From Sphingomonas sp. HITSZ_GF (GTDB lineage Bacteria; Pseudomonadota; Alphaproteobacteria; Sphingomonadales; Sphingomonadaceae), in NCBI RefSeq assembly GCF_029543155.1, contig NZ_JARQXA010000001.1, forward strand, positions 930,001 through 994,000: a stretch of DNA of 64,000 nucleotides. Direction: 5' to 3'. A program made the position numbers and the translations under genes. A model generated the notes under the pieces. That model was not told the origin of the DNA. It ran no database searches and worked only from the letters and a program-made list of their open reading frames with translations. Shown here piece after piece: positions 27,175 to 37,913 of this stretch (positions within the stretch are counted from its first letter, which is position 1; every line of letters begins with the position of its first letter).

Positions 27175-27254
27175 GTCATCCCGGCGAAAGCCGGGATCTC
27201 AGGCGAAGGCGCGGGAAAGGAACCGCACGAGATCCCGACTTTCGTCGGGATGAC
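27175..27254. repeat. REPIN-like inverted repeat (family A)
   Basis: Left arm GTCATCCCGGCGAAAGCCGG; right arm GAGATCCCGACTTTCGTCGG then GATGAC. The right arm has two paired changes that keep its own hairpin (CCCGAC/GTCGGG), that is, compensatory drift. Located between convergent ppk2 and the carbonic anhydrase gene. Confidence 0.85.
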
Positions 27255-27266
27255 GATTAATGATCC

Positions 27267-27896
27267 TCACGCCGCCGCGAACTCCCCATCGTCGCGCATC
27301 ACGTGCAGCACGCCGTCGGCGATCGCAAAATAGGCGCCGTGGAGCTTGAGCCTGCCCTCGGCCAGCCGCTTGCTGACAAACGGGAAGGTGGTGAGGTTGG
27401 TGAGCGACACGCGCACCGTCTCCAGCTCGAGCGCACGCACTGCCTCGGCGCCTGTGCCGTGCTTGGCGACGATCTGCTCGCGCGCCGCATCGAGCATGTC
27501 GACCCAATGGGCAATGAACCCGCCTTCGCCGTTGGGGGCGCCCTTGAAGCGCTGCGACAGCGCCGCGCCGACGCCGCCGCACGCGCCGTGCCCCAGCACC
27601 AGGATCTCGGGCACTTCGAGCTGGTTCACTGCGAATTCCAGCGCGGCCGACACGCCGTGGCGGCTGGCATCGTCCTCGAACGGCGGCACGAGGTTGGCGA
27701 CATTGCGCACCACGAAGATCTCGCCGGGCACGGTATCGAAGATCTGCGCCGGATCGACTCGGCTGTCCGAACAGGCGATCACCATCACCCGCGGGCTCTG
27801 GCCCTCGGTGAGCTCCGACCAACGGTCGCGGTGTCGCCGATATTCGCTGGTCCGGAAGCGCTGATAGCCGTCGAGCAGGTCTGAGAAATCGGTCAT
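27267..27896 (-). CDS. Beta-carbonic anhydrase
   Basis: A 209-aa zinc enzyme interconverting CO2 and bicarbonate. Zinc ligands are in CSDSRVDP (Cys, with the Asp-Arg dyad) and HGACGG (His and Cys). RNVANLVPP is also typical. Start ATG at 27896 (MTDFSDLLDGYQ); twelve more upstream codons are open but unsupported. Cytosolic; no signal peptide. Confidence 0.94.
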   Translation of the reverse strand: MTDFSDLLDGYQRFRTSEYRRHRDRWSELTEGQSPRVMVIACSDSRVDPAQIFDTVPGEIFVVRNVANLVPPFEDDASRHGVSAALEFAVNQLEVPEILVLGHGACGGVGAALSQRFKGAPNGEGGFIAHWVDMLDAAREQIVAKHGTGAEAVRALELETVRVSLTNLTTFPFVSKRLAEGRLKLHGAYFAIADGVLHVMRDDGEFAAA

Positions 27897-27959
27897 GACG
27901 CGTGCCGTAACGTCCGCTTTCCCGACTGCCAAGTTTGTATCGAAGTGTTTCCCACTGCC

Positions 27960-28037
27960 GTCATCCCGGCGAAAGCCGGGATCTCAGGCGATGGCGGGAA
28001 CAGAGCCGCACGAGATCCCGGCTTTCGCCGGGATGAC
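27960..28037. repeat. REPIN-like inverted repeat (family A)
   Basis: Consensus-like copy: GTCATCCCGGCGAAAGCCGG and its exact reverse complement, with about a 27-nt centre. It lies between divergent carbonic anhydrase and lipA genes, 42 nt before the lipA ATG, so it will be in or next to the lipA leader. Confidence 0.88.
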
Positions 28038-28078
28038 GGTGGTTGTTGAAACGCCCACGCCTCGCTATCTGCCGCTCC

Positions 28079-29005
28079 ATGAACGATCTCTCCGCAGCAC
28101 CGCGCCCCGAGCGTCAACGCAAGCCCGACTGGATCCGCGTCAAGGCGCCGACGTCCGAGGGCTTCGCGAAAACGCGCGCGCTGATGCGCTCGAAGAACCT
28201 CGTCACCGTCTGCGAGGAAGCCGCCTGCCCGAATATCGGCGAGTGCTGGACCAAGAAGCACGCCACGGTGATGATCCTGGGTGACGTCTGCACCCGCGCC
28301 TGCCGCTTCTGCAACGTCAAGACCGGCATGCCGCGCAAGGTCGATCCGCTCGAGCCGCAGCACGTCGCCGAGGCTGCCGCGCAGATGGGCCTCGAGCATA
28401 TCGTCATCACCTCGGTCGATCGCGACGATCTTCCCGACGGCGGCGCCAGCCAGTTCGTCAAGGTGATCCACGCGATCCGCGAGGCCAATCCGACCACCAC
28501 GATCGAGATCCTGACGCCGGACTTCCGCAACAAGCACGAAGCCGCCGTCGAGGCGATCGTCGCGGCGCGCCCGGACGTGTACAACCACAATCTCGAGACC
28601 GTCCCCAGGCTCTATCCGAACATCCGCCCGGGCGCGCGCTACTATGCGTCGCTGCGCCTGCTGGAGACGGTGAAGCGGCTCGATCCGACGATCTTCACCA
28701 AGTCGGGCATCATGCTCGGTCTTGGCGAGCAGCGCCTGGAGGTCCACCAGGTGATGGACGACATGCGCTCGGCCGACATCGATTTCCTGACGATGGGCCA
28801 GTATCTCCAGCCGACCCCGCGCCACGCCAAGGTCGAGGAGTTCGTCACGCCCCAGGCCTTCCAGGCCTATGGCGCGATCGGCCGCGCCAAGGGATTCCTC
28901 CAGGTCGCCTCGTCGCCGCTGACCCGCTCCAGCTACCACGCCGGCGAGGACTTCGCCGAGATGAAAGCCGCACGCGAGGCGAAGCTGGCCAAGGGGGCGA
29001 AGTGA
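28079..29005 (+). CDS. lipA: Lipoyl synthase
   Basis: A 308-aa radical SAM enzyme inserting two sulfurs into octanoyl groups of lipoyl domains. The auxiliary cluster motif is CPNIGECW plus the preceding Cys in VCEEAACP; the radical SAM motif is [10 protein letters not shown]; the C-terminal Ser ligand is in [11 protein letters not shown]. Start ATG at 28079. It begins the usual lipA-ratA pair. Confidence 0.97.
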   Translation: MNDLSAAPRPERQRKPDWIRVKAPTSEGFAKTRALMRSKNLVTVCEEAACPNIGECWTKKHATVMILGDVCTRACRFCNVKTGMPRKVDPLEPQHVAEAAAQMGLEHIVITSVDRDDLPDGGASQFVKVIHAIREANPTTTIEILTPDFRNKHEAAVEAIVAARPDVYNHNLETVPRLYPNIRPGARYYASLRLLETVKRLDPTIFTKSGIMLGLGEQRLEVHQVMDDMRSADIDFLTMGQYLQPTPRHAKVEEFVTPQAFQAYGAIGRAKGFLQVASSPLTRSSYHAGEDFAEMKAAREAKLAKGAK

Positions 29006-29041
29006 AAATCCTCCCCGAAACGGGGAAGCTATTCCACCATC

Positions 29042-29134
29042 GTCATCCCCGCGAAGGCGGGGATCCATTCATCCTGAAATCGGGATAGAAGCGCGCCGGC
29101 ACCGCCAATGGATTCCCGCCTTCGCGGGAATGAC
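29042..29134. repeat. REPIN-like inverted repeat (family A, long centre)
   Basis: Left arm GTCATCCCCGCGAAGGCGGG continuing GATCCATTC; right arm AATGGATTCCCGCCTTCGCG and on to GAATGAC. The centre is about 40 nt. It lies between lipA and the ratA-like gene on the same strand, so it would be transcribed if they share a message. Confidence 0.82.
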
Positions 29135-29167
29135 GGCCACAGGGAGCGTTTCGAACCAGAAGAGACA

Positions 29168-29674
29168 ATGCCCAAGCATTCCGAAACCCGCCCGCTTCCC
29201 TACACCCCGGAGCAGATGTTCGACCTCGTCGCCGACGTCGCGCGTTATCCGGAGTTCCTGCCCTGGGTCAGCGCGATCCGCGTCCGCTCGAACAGCGATA
29301 CGCAGATGGTCGCGGACATGATCGTCGGCTTCAAGGGCCTGCGCGAGACCTTCACCTCGAAGGTGGACAAGGCGCGCCCCGCCAGCCTGCACATCGAATA
29401 TGTCGACGGCCCGCTCAAGCATCTCGCCAATGACTGGGGCTTCCGCAGCGACGGGCAGGGCGGTTGCCTCGTCGACTTCACCGTCGACTTCGCCTTCAAG
29501 AACCGGGTGTTCGAGATGCTCGCCGGCCAGATGTTCGACCGGGCGCTGCGCAAGATGATCAACGCGTTCGAGGAACGCGCCGCCCGGCTCTACGGCGATT
29601 CGACGTCGGCTTCGTCGGCCTCGGGTGCCGAAGCGCCCGGCATCAGCAGCTCGAGCGCGCACAACGCCGCCTGA
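29168..29674 (+). CDS. RatA/Coq10-like START-domain protein
   Basis: A 168-aa polyketide-cyclase/START-like fold. Seen: LPYTPEQMFDLVADVARYPE, FLPWVSAIRV and LVDFTVDFAFKNRVFEM, the family signature of RatA/YfjG and the ubiquinone-binding Coq10. In alphaproteobacteria it usually follows lipA; a role in quinone handling is likelier than a toxin role, but this is inference. The last about 28 codons overlap the 3' end of cinA on the opposite strand. Confidence 0.85.
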   Translation: MPKHSETRPLPYTPEQMFDLVADVARYPEFLPWVSAIRVRSNSDTQMVADMIVGFKGLRETFTSKVDKARPASLHIEYVDGPLKHLANDWGFRSDGQGGCLVDFTVDFAFKNRVFEMLAGQMFDRALRKMINAFEERAARLYGDSTSASSASGAEAPGISSSSAHNAA

Positions 29675-30135
29675 AGGCGGATGCCGCCGCGGCCGTTATT
29701 CTCGAAATGGCGGGCGTCCGCCACGACATGCTCGGGATCGGCGTCGCGCACGGCCTGGGCGAACACCACGGTGCCCACCGGCTTCTTCTCGCTGCCGCCA
29801 TCGGGGCCGGCGATCCCGGTGATCGCCACCGCGACATCGGCATGGGTCCGCGCCAGCGCGCCCTGCGCCATGCTCCAGGCCACGGCGATCGAGACCGATC
29901 CGAACGTCTCCAGCACATCGCTGCCGACCTTCAGCACGTCGTGCTTGGCCTCGTTCGAATAAGTGACGAAGCCGGCGTCGAAGACGTCGGACGAGCCGGG
30001 GACCTCGGTGAGCGCGGCAGAGACGAGGCCGCCGGTGCAGCTCTCGGAGACGGCGATGCGGCGGCCTGCAGCGCGATTGGCTTCAAGCACCTTGCGTGCT
30101 GCGGCGACCAGCTCCGGCGGGAGAATCGTGTCCAT
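29590..30135 (-). CDS. pncC: CinA C-terminal domain protein (nicotinamide-nucleotide amidase)
   Basis: A 181-aa single-domain CinA/PncC protein that deamidates NMN to nicotinate mononucleotide in characterised members. Seen: IAVSESCTGGLVSAALTEVPGSS, the catalytic Ser region, AITGIAGPDGGS and KPVGTVVFA. The C-terminal tail (about residues 150-181, rich in Ala/Asp/Glu/Ser) is where it overlaps ratA. Start ATG at 30135; 30147 is an alternative four codons upstream. Confidence 0.88.
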   Translation of the reverse strand: MDTILPPELVAAARKVLEANRAAGRRIAVSESCTGGLVSAALTEVPGSSDVFDAGFVTYSNEAKHDVLKVGSDVLETFGSVSIAVAWSMAQGALARTHADVAVAITGIAGPDGGSEKKPVGTVVFAQAVRDADPEHVVADARHFENNGRGGIRLQAALCALELLMPGASAPEADEADVESP

Positions 30136-30221
30136 AGGGCGGGCCATGTGCCACCGGAATGTTGCCGATGCGAGTCAGTTCGTTCGCGGAGGAGTTGTGC
30201 GTTGGGCAATGTCCCTCCCAA

Positions 30222-30280
30222 TTCCTCCCCCAGCTTGCTGGGGGAGGGGGACCGCCGCCGAAGGCGGTGGTGGAGGGGGG
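30222..30280. repeat. Single copy of repeat family B
   Basis: CCTCCCCCAGCTTGCTGGGG, then AGGGGGACCGCCGCCGAAGG and CGGTGGTGGAGGGGG: the same large stem plus small hairpin order as the 22197 element, but unpaired. It lies in the 352-nt gap between cinA and ispDF, which holds only repeats. Confidence 0.72.
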
Positions 30281-30328
30281 CGCCGGGCAGCGGCGCGTTG
30301 CGCCGACCGCAAAACCAATCGTCGCCCT

Positions 30329-30417
30329 GGCCTTGTGCCGGGGTCCACCGGGAGACAGGCATCGGACAGGAGGTTCGAACACTGGAGGCGCGGCATGGTG
30401 GATCCCGGCACAAGGCC
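30329..30417. repeat. Inverted repeat of a third type (family C)
   Basis: GGCCTTGTGCCGGGGTCCAC at 30329 and its near reverse complement GGTGGATCCCGGCACAAGGC at 30397 are separated by about 47 nt. The outer part reads ...GGCCGGGATGACGG, so it ends with the same GATGAC cap as family A. Further hairpin-prone sequence (CCCCGGCCTTCGCCGGGG) follows at about 30464-30485. Confidence 0.65.
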
Positions 30418-30499
30418 GGGATGACGGAGGATATTTGCGGCGCCTTCGCCAAGGCATTGCAACTGGGCCCCGGCCTTCGCCGGGGAGCCGGAGTCGTTC

Positions 30500-31630
30500 T
30501 CAGGCGCCCACAGGCACCCGCACCGTCGCCACTGCCTGCGCGGCCATGCCCTCGCCACGCCCGGTGAAGCCCAGCCGCTCGGTGGTGGTCGCCTTCACGC
30601 TCACTTCGGAGAGCTTCAGCCCCAATATCCCCGCGATGCTCGCCCGGATCGCCTCGCGGTGCGGCCCCACCTTGGGCGCCTCGCAGATGATCGTCAGGTC
30701 GATGAAGTCGATCACCCCGCCCTCGGCCGCCACCAGCGAAGCGGCATGCTCGAGGAACTTCGCCGATCGCTGGCCCCGCCACTGCGGGTCGCTCGGCGGG
30801 AAGTGCATGCCGATGTCGCCGGCGCCGATCGTGCCGAGCAGCGCGTCGGTGATCGCATGCAGCGCCACATCGGCGTCGCTATGCCCCGAAAGCCCCTTGC
30901 TGTGCGGCACCAGCACGCCGCCCAGCCACAATTCCTCGCCCTCGGCGAAGCGGTGGACGTCGTACCCCGTCGCCGTCCGCACCCGCATCGACGCTCCGAA
31001 GCGCGCCTCGGCGGCGGCGAAATCGGCAGGATGGGTCACCTTTTCGAGCATCGCGCTCCCTTCCACGACTGCAACTGCCTTGCCGATCGCGCGCAGCATC
31101 TGCGCATCGTCGGTCGCTTCCCGGTCGGCCGGCCATGCCGCATGCGCCGCGGCGATGTCGGCCCCGCGGAACGCCTGGGGCGTCTGCACCCGCATCAGCC
31201 CGTCACGCGGAACGGATTCTCCGGACGCGGAAAGCAGCGTGTCCGCCACCGGCAGCCCCGGGATTGCGCCCGCATCATGCTCCAGCGCCGCCAGCAGCCG
31301 GTCGATCACCGCATGCGGCAGGAAGGGGCGGGCGGCATCATGGATCAGCACGCGGTCCGCGTCGCCGGCCAGCGCCAGGCCATTGGCCACGCTCTCGCGC
31401 CGGCTCGCCCCGCCGATCGCAAAGGGCACATCCCCCAGCGCCGCGCGCAGCGCGTCTTCCTGGCCGGCGCCAACCACCACGACCACGGCGTCCACTTGCG
31501 GGTGCGACGTCAAGGCGTCGAAACTGTGCTTCAGCATCGGCTTGCCGGCGAGCGGCGCGAACTGCTTGGGCACGCTCCCTCCGGCCCGGGTACCGCTTCC
31601 GGCAGCGACGAGGATGGCGACGGTCTTCAT
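30500..31630 (-). CDS. ispDF: Bifunctional IspD/IspF (MEP pathway)
   Basis: A 376-aa fusion. Residues 1 to about 215 are IspD, MEP cytidylyltransferase: LVAAGSGTRAGG, PKQFAPLAGKPML and HDAARPF. About 217-376 are IspF, MECDP synthase: TGYDVHRF, the zinc site in GHSDADVALHAITDAL, and GDIGMHFPPSD. The two activities are steps 2 and 4 of MEP isoprenoid synthesis. The fusion is common in alphaproteobacteria. dxr, step 1, is at 60.5 kb in this window. Start ATG at 31630. Confidence 0.96.
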   Translation of the reverse strand: MKTVAILVAAGSGTRAGGSVPKQFAPLAGKPMLKHSFDALTSHPQVDAVVVVVGAGQEDALRAALGDVPFAIGGASRRESVANGLALAGDADRVLIHDAARPFLPHAVIDRLLAALEHDAGAIPGLPVADTLLSASGESVPRDGLMRVQTPQAFRGADIAAAHAAWPADREATDDAQMLRAIGKAVAVVEGSAMLEKVTHPADFAAAEARFGASMRVRTATGYDVHRFAEGEELWLGGVLVPHSKGLSGHSDADVALHAITDALLGTIGAGDIGMHFPPSDPQWRGQRSAKFLEHAASLVAAEGGVIDFIDLTIICEAPKVGPHREAIRASIAGILGLKLSEVSVKATTTERLGFTGRGEGMAAQAVATVRVPVGA

Positions 31631-32077
31631 GGCCGCGGGCCTAGAGCAAGTGGGGGCGGGGTGCCACCCAATCCCTCGCCGCATCCCCGATCCCTCTCCC
31701 GCAGGCGGTAGAGGGATTACGCCCTTCCAATGTAGGAAATCCTCTGAAATCCTCGAAGCTCAGCCGGCCCCGCCGGCCGCTCTTTGAACCGTCCATACGC
31801 CAGGATGCGCACGCGATTTCGCGCGTCCGTTCAACGCCTTGCCGCATATCGGCGGATGCGCGGCGCCAACATTCGCGCCGGGATCGTCCGCGCCGCGACC
31901 TTCGACTCAGCGGAAACCCGCGCATTTCGGCCCTTTCCGCCGAAACGAAGCGCCCCGCCAACCCTGCGGTGCCCCGAACTTCGCCAACTTCCGCGTCCAC
32001 AAGTGTCCGTTCGGGCCCGTACTTGCCAATCTCTGCTTGTACCTGTAGGCGCCACTGCCTATTTTTCAGGCACAATC
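31631..32077 (+). promoter_or_regulatory. 447-nt gap between ispDF and dusB, with promoter candidate
   Basis: No convincing gene. The left part (about 31670-31720) has a fragment resembling repeat family B (CCCTCTCCCGCAGG...GAGGGATT). The right end has TTGTAC at 32037-32042 and TATTTT at 32060-32065 with 17-nt spacing, a plausible sigma-70 promoter for the dusB-ntr operon. If used, the leader would be only about 6 nt, almost leaderless, which fits the absence of a Shine-Dalgarno before the dusB ATG. The middle contains repeated Y-rich sequence with no clear structure. Confidence 0.35.
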
Positions 32078-33076
32078 ATGAGCGAACTCGCACCCATCCA
32101 GATCGGCCCGGTTGTGGTCGAAGCGCCGGTGATCCTCGCGCCGATGACCGGCGTGACCGATCTGCCGTTCCGCCGTGCGGTTCGCCGCTACGGCTCGGGG
32201 CTCAACGTCACCGAGATGATCGCCAGCGCCGCTGCGATCCGCGACACGCGCCAGTCGATCCAGAAGGCCGCCTGGGATCCCATCGAGGAACCGGTGTCGA
32301 TGCAACTCGTCGGCTGCTCGCCCGCCGAAATGGCCGAGGCCGCCAAGCTCAACGAGGATCGCGGCGCCGCGATCATCGACATCAACATGGGCTGCCCGGT
32401 TCGCAAGGTCACCAATGGCGATGCCGGCTCGGCGCTGATGCGTGACCTCAAGCACGCCGCCTCGCTGATCGATGCCTGCGTCAAGGCGGTCGCGGTGCCG
32501 GTCACGCTCAAGATGCGCATGGGCTGGTGCCACGACAGCCTCAATGCGCCCGAACTGGCGCGCATCGCCGAGGATCTCGGGGTGAAGCTGGTCACGGTGC
32601 ATGGTCGCACCCGCAACCAGATGTATCGCGGCTCGGCCGACTGGGCGTTCGTCCGCACGGTCAAGGACGCGGTGTCGATCCCGGTGATCGTCAATGGCGA
32701 CATCTGCTCGGTCGAGGATGCCCGCGAGGCGCTGCGCCAGTCGGGCGCGGACGGGGTGATGATCGGCCGCGGTGCCTATGGCAAGCCGTGGATCCTGCGC
32801 CAGGTGATGGATGCGCTGACCGGCAAGGGCGAGCGCGCCGAACCCGGCATCGAAGAACAATATCGTGTAATCATAGAGCATTACGTCGATAGTCTCGAAC
32901 ATTATGGTGAGATGACCGGCGTCAACATGATGCGCAAGCACCTCGGCTGGTACACCAAGGGCCTCACCGGCTCGGCGGAATTCCGCAACAAGGTCAACCA
33001 GATACCCGACGCCAAGACGGTGCTGGCGATGCTCGACGAATTCTACGCGCCGTGGCGTTCCCGCGCGGCGGCCTGA
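32078..33076 (+). CDS. dusB: tRNA-dihydrouridine synthase (NifR3)
   Basis: A 332-aa FMN enzyme reducing uridines in tRNA D-loops. Seen: [13 protein letters not shown], the catalytic Cys in [44 protein letters not shown] and [13 protein letters not shown]. It opens the nifR3-ntrB-ntrC arrangement known from Rhodobacter and other alphaproteobacteria. The start is set by homology ([12 protein letters not shown]), and the open frame extends upstream without support. Confidence 0.95.
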   Translation: MSELAPIQIGPVVVEAPVILAPMTGVTDLPFRRAVRRYGSGLNVTEMIASAAAIRDTRQSIQKAAWDPIEEPVSMQLVGCSPAEMAEAAKLNEDRGAAIIDINMGCPVRKVTNGDAGSALMRDLKHAASLIDACVKAVAVPVTLKMRMGWCHDSLNAPELARIAEDLGVKLVTVHGRTRNQMYRGSADWAFVRTVKDAVSIPVIVNGDICSVEDAREALRQSGADGVMIGRGAYGKPWILRQVMDALTGKGERAEPGIEEQYRVIIEHYVDSLEHYGEMTGVNMMRKHLGWYTKGLTGSAEFRNKVNQIPDAKTVLAMLDEFYAPWRSRAAA

Positions 33077-34151
33077 GGCGGCTGCGGCCTGCGCCGCCCG
33101 CCACCGGCCCTGGCTTCGCGGAGATGTTCGCCGCGCTGCCGGTCGCGGTCCTGGTCATCGACCCCGACGGGCGCATCGCCCATGCCAATGCTGCGTGCGA
33201 GGCGATGCTCAATCACGCCGAGACCACGATGATCGGCCAGCCCTATGACGCGGTGCTGAGCCCGCCCGACGGCTATGTCGATCGCCGCGACGGGCATGGC
33301 TTCGCTGCCTTCGATACCGAGATCGAGGCGATCCGCGGCCCGCGCATCCGGGTGGACTTCGTCGAGACGATGGTCGCCGATCATCCCGGCTGGCGCATCG
33401 TCACGCTCCACCACGCCCCCCAGTCGCGCCGGGTCGCCCAGGGCGCCGACCGCACCGCCGGCGCCCGCGCCGCGGTGGGCGCCGCCGCGATGCTGGCGCA
33501 CGAGATCAAGAACCCGCTCTCGGGCATCCGCGGCGCCGCCCAGCTGCTCGCCAGCTCGGGCGAGGACCGCGAGCTCACCGGGCTGATCACCACGGAGGTC
33601 GACCGCATCGCCGCACTGATCGACCGGATGCAGGACTTCACCGACACGCGCCCGCTCAAGCTCGAGCCGACCAACGTCTATCCGCTGCTCGATCATGCCC
33701 GCCGCCTGGCGCTGGCCGGCTTCGCACGCGGCATGGTGATCGAGGAGCGCTTCGATCCCTCGCTGCCGCCGGTGCTGATCGATCCCGACGCGTTCCAGCA
33801 GGTGATGATGAACCTGGTCAAGAACGCCGCCGAGGCGCTGACCGGCCTCGCCCAGCCACGCATCGTGCTCACCACCGCCTATCGCCACGGCATGTCGGTC
33901 AGCACGGGCGCCGGCCGGCCGCGCCAGCCGCTGCCGATCGAGATCTGCGTGATGGACAACGGCCCCGGCGCGCCGGAGGACATTGCCGAGCATCTCTTCG
34001 AGCCCTTCGTCTCAGGCAAGCCGGAGGGGAAGGGGCTCGGCCTTCCGCTCGTCGAGAAGCTGGTCCGCGACATGGGCGGGATCATCCAATATGCCCGTGA
34101 GCGCGCGCCTGAAATGACCGTATTCCGCATCCTGCTGCCAAGGGCCAAGGC

Positions 34152-34155
<4 letters not shown>
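33052..34155 (+). CDS. ntrB: Nitrogen regulation sensor histidine kinase NtrB
   Basis: About 367 aa from a GTG at 33052, cytosolic two-component kinase. Order: N-terminal PAS domain ([20 protein letters not shown]), HisKA with the phosphorylated His in [20 protein letters not shown], then HATPase with [17 protein letters not shown] and [12 protein letters not shown]. It responds to PII and nitrogen status and phosphorylates NtrC. The GTG overlaps dusB by 25 nt and has no clear RBS; translation could instead begin at the ATG near 33124. Couples to ntrC by ATGA. Confidence 0.92.
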
Positions 34156-35597
<1,442 letters not shown>

Positions 35598-35657
35598 CGA
35601 CAGAACGAGCCATATTATGTGTTCTTTTTGCCACAATCCCGGTCTAGCTTGGCCGCG

Positions 35658-37913
35658 ATGGATGCCGTCACCGCCGAGCCCCTGAATGTGGCCTCCGCCC
35701 AGAAGCGGGGGTTCTCGGCCATCCAGATCCTCGAGATCGTGGTCGTCGCGATGGCCGTGGCCACGCCGGTGGCGACCTTCCTGTTCGTCCGCAATTTCTC
35801 GCACCAGGTGTTCAATCCCGGTGTCGCGGCATCGCTGCTGCTCGCGAACCTGCTGCCCTATGTTGCGCTGATCGTGCTGATCGGCCGCCGCATCGCCATC
35901 CACCGCGCCGCCAAGTCGGCGCTGGCCGGCGGCGGGCGCCTCCATGTCCGCCTCGTCGCGGTGTTCACGCTGATGGCGAGCATCCCGATCGTGCTGACCG
36001 TGATCGCGGCATCGGTGATGTTCCAGTCCGGCGTACAGCTCTGGGGCTCGGAACGCGCTCGCGGCGCGTTTGAGGCCACCACCAACCTCGCCAAGGAAGG
36101 GCGGGGCCTTGTCGCCGATCGCTGGGCCGGTGAAGCCCGCACCATGGTCGGCGATCTGCTCGAATTCTTCCCGACGGTGCCGAAGGATTCGCCCGCCTTC
36201 CAGCGCAAGTTCCTCGAACAGGTCTATTACCGCTCGTTCGACGAGGCAGTGGTGTTCCGCGTCGTCGACGGCAAGCAGGTCGAATCGATGTACACTTGGG
36301 AGCCGCCGGCGGCGAACGTCTTCGCCGCACGGGTTTCCGGGCAGGTCCTCAACCTGTTGCGCGACGAGCAGAGCTACACGAATTTCGACGCCCAGAAGCA
36401 ATGGGTCGTCACCCCGATCGACCGCTCGCGCAACATCTTCCTCTACGTCGCCAACTCGGTGAACGTCGGTTTCATGAACCGCCAGGTCTCGGGCACCGAT
36501 CGGATCCTGTCCGAATTCAACGCCCTCCAGGCGCGATCGCGCGCACTCCAGCTTCAGTTCAACGCGGTGCTGTTCGGCGTCGCGCTGCTGATCGTCAGCA
36601 TCGCCACCTGGATCGCGCTGGCCGTGGCCGATCGCCTGGTGAAGCCGGTCGAGGAACTGGTTACCGCAGCCCGTCGCGTCGCTGGCGGCGACCTCACCGC
36701 GCGGGTCGACATCCCGCAGACCGGCGACGAGATCAGCACCCTCAGCGGTGCCTTCAACGGCATGACTGAGCGGCTCGAGCAGCAGACCGGTGCACTACGT
36801 ACCGCCAACGCCCAGCTCGAAAGTCGCCGCGTGCTGATCGAAGCGGTGATGTCAGGCGTCTCGGCCGGCGTCATCTCGATCGATTCGCAGCGCAACGTCC
36901 GCCTGATCAACGAGTCGGCGATCGCGCTGCTCCACCAGGGTGAGCAAGAGCTGGTCGGCCATCCGCTCGCCGAACTGGCGCCGGAGCTCAACGACCTGCT
37001 CGACACCGGCGATCGCGAGGCCGTGATCCAGCTCGGCACCGGCGGCGATGCACGCACGCTCGCCGTGAAGGTCACCAGCGACGAGGCGGGCCAGGTGCTC
37101 ACCTTCGACGACATCACGCAGCAGCTCAACGACCAGCGCCGCGCCGCTTGGTCCGATGTCGCCCGCCGCATCGCCCACGAGATCAAGAATCCGCTAACGC
37201 CGATCCAGCTCGCCGCGGAGCGCCTCAAGCGCCGCTACGGCAAGAAGATCGAGCCCGAGGACGGCACCTTCGCCCAGCTGACCGACACGATTGTCCGCCA
37301 GGTCGGCGATCTACGCCGGATGGTCGACGAATTCTCGTCCTTCGCGCGCATGCCCAAGCCGATGTTCCGCCAGGAATCGCTGCTCGACATCGCGCGCCAG
37401 GCGATGTTCCTCCACGAAGTCGCACATCCCACGGTCCGCTTCGAGATGGACGCACCCGATCCCGCGCCGGGCCTGATCTGCGATCGCCGTCAGATCGGCC
37501 AGGCCTTCACAAATATTGTGAAGAACGCGGTTGAGGCGATTGAAGCACGCGGGGAGGGGGAGGCCCTTCCACGGGGCGAGATCGTCATGACGATCCATCC
37601 CGAAACCGAAGGCAGGATTACCCTGACACTGGCCGATAACGGCATCGGCCTGCCGGTCGAGCGCGACCGGATCGTCGAGCCCTATATGACGACGCGCAGC
37701 CGCGGCACCGGCCTTGGCCTCGCGATCGTGAAGAAGATCGTCGAGGAGCATTTCGGCACCATCAACTTCTCCGACCGCCCCGGCGGCGGGACGCTGGTGA
37801 CGATCTGCTTCGACACCGATCAGCTCGCCGAAATGGTGAGCTCCCCCGAAGGCGAGAGCGGCGACGAGCCGCGCCCCGCCGTGCTTACCCGTACTGGAAG
37901 TTCCAAGTCATGA
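35658..37913 (+). CDS. ntrY: Nitrogen regulation sensor histidine kinase NtrY
   Basis: A 751-aa membrane kinase. Two to three N-terminal helices (about 25-95, including ILEIVVVAMAVATPVATFLF), a periplasmic sensor region, another helix (about 300-322), HAMP (DRLVKPVEELVTAARRV), PAS (GVSAGVISIDSQRNVRLIN), HisKA with His in [20 protein letters not shown], and HATPase (NIVKNAVEAIE, DNGIGLPV, GTGLGLAIVKKI). The ATG at 35658 is preferred over a GTG at 35619. 60 nt after ntrC; coupled to ntrX by ATGA. Known roles: nitrogen, redox and envelope control. Confidence 0.94.
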   Translation: MDAVTAEPLNVASAQKRGFSAIQILEIVVVAMAVATPVATFLFVRNFSHQVFNPGVAASLLLANLLPYVALIVLIGRRIAIHRAAKSALAGGGRLHVRLVAVFTLMASIPIVLTVIAASVMFQSGVQLWGSERARGAFEATTNLAKEGRGLVADRWAGEARTMVGDLLEFFPTVPKDSPAFQRKFLEQVYYRSFDEAVVFRVVDGKQVESMYTWEPPAANVFAARVSGQVLNLLRDEQSYTNFDAQKQWVVTPIDRSRNIFLYVANSVNVGFMNRQVSGTDRILSEFNALQARSRALQLQFNAVLFGVALLIVSIATWIALAVADRLVKPVEELVTAARRVAGGDLTARVDIPQTGDEISTLSGAFNGMTERLEQQTGALRTANAQLESRRVLIEAVMSGVSAGVISIDSQRNVRLINESAIALLHQGEQELVGHPLAELAPELNDLLDTGDREAVIQLGTGGDARTLAVKVTSDEAGQVLTFDDITQQLNDQRRAAWSDVARRIAHEIKNPLTPIQLAAERLKRRYGKKIEPEDGTFAQLTDTIVRQVGDLRRMVDEFSSFARMPKPMFRQESLLDIARQAMFLHEVAHPTVRFEMDAPDPAPGLICDRRQIGQAFTNIVKNAVEAIEARGEGEALPRGEIVMTIHPETEGRITLTLADNGIGLPVERDRIVEPYMTTRSRGTGLGLAIVKKIVEEHFGTINFSDRPGGGTLVTICFDTDQLAEMVSSPEGESGDEPRPAVLTRTGSSKS

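Noticed and set aside
31784..32077. 98-residue N-terminal extension of DusB
   Set aside because: Arg/Pro-rich, no homology; DusB family starts match 32078.
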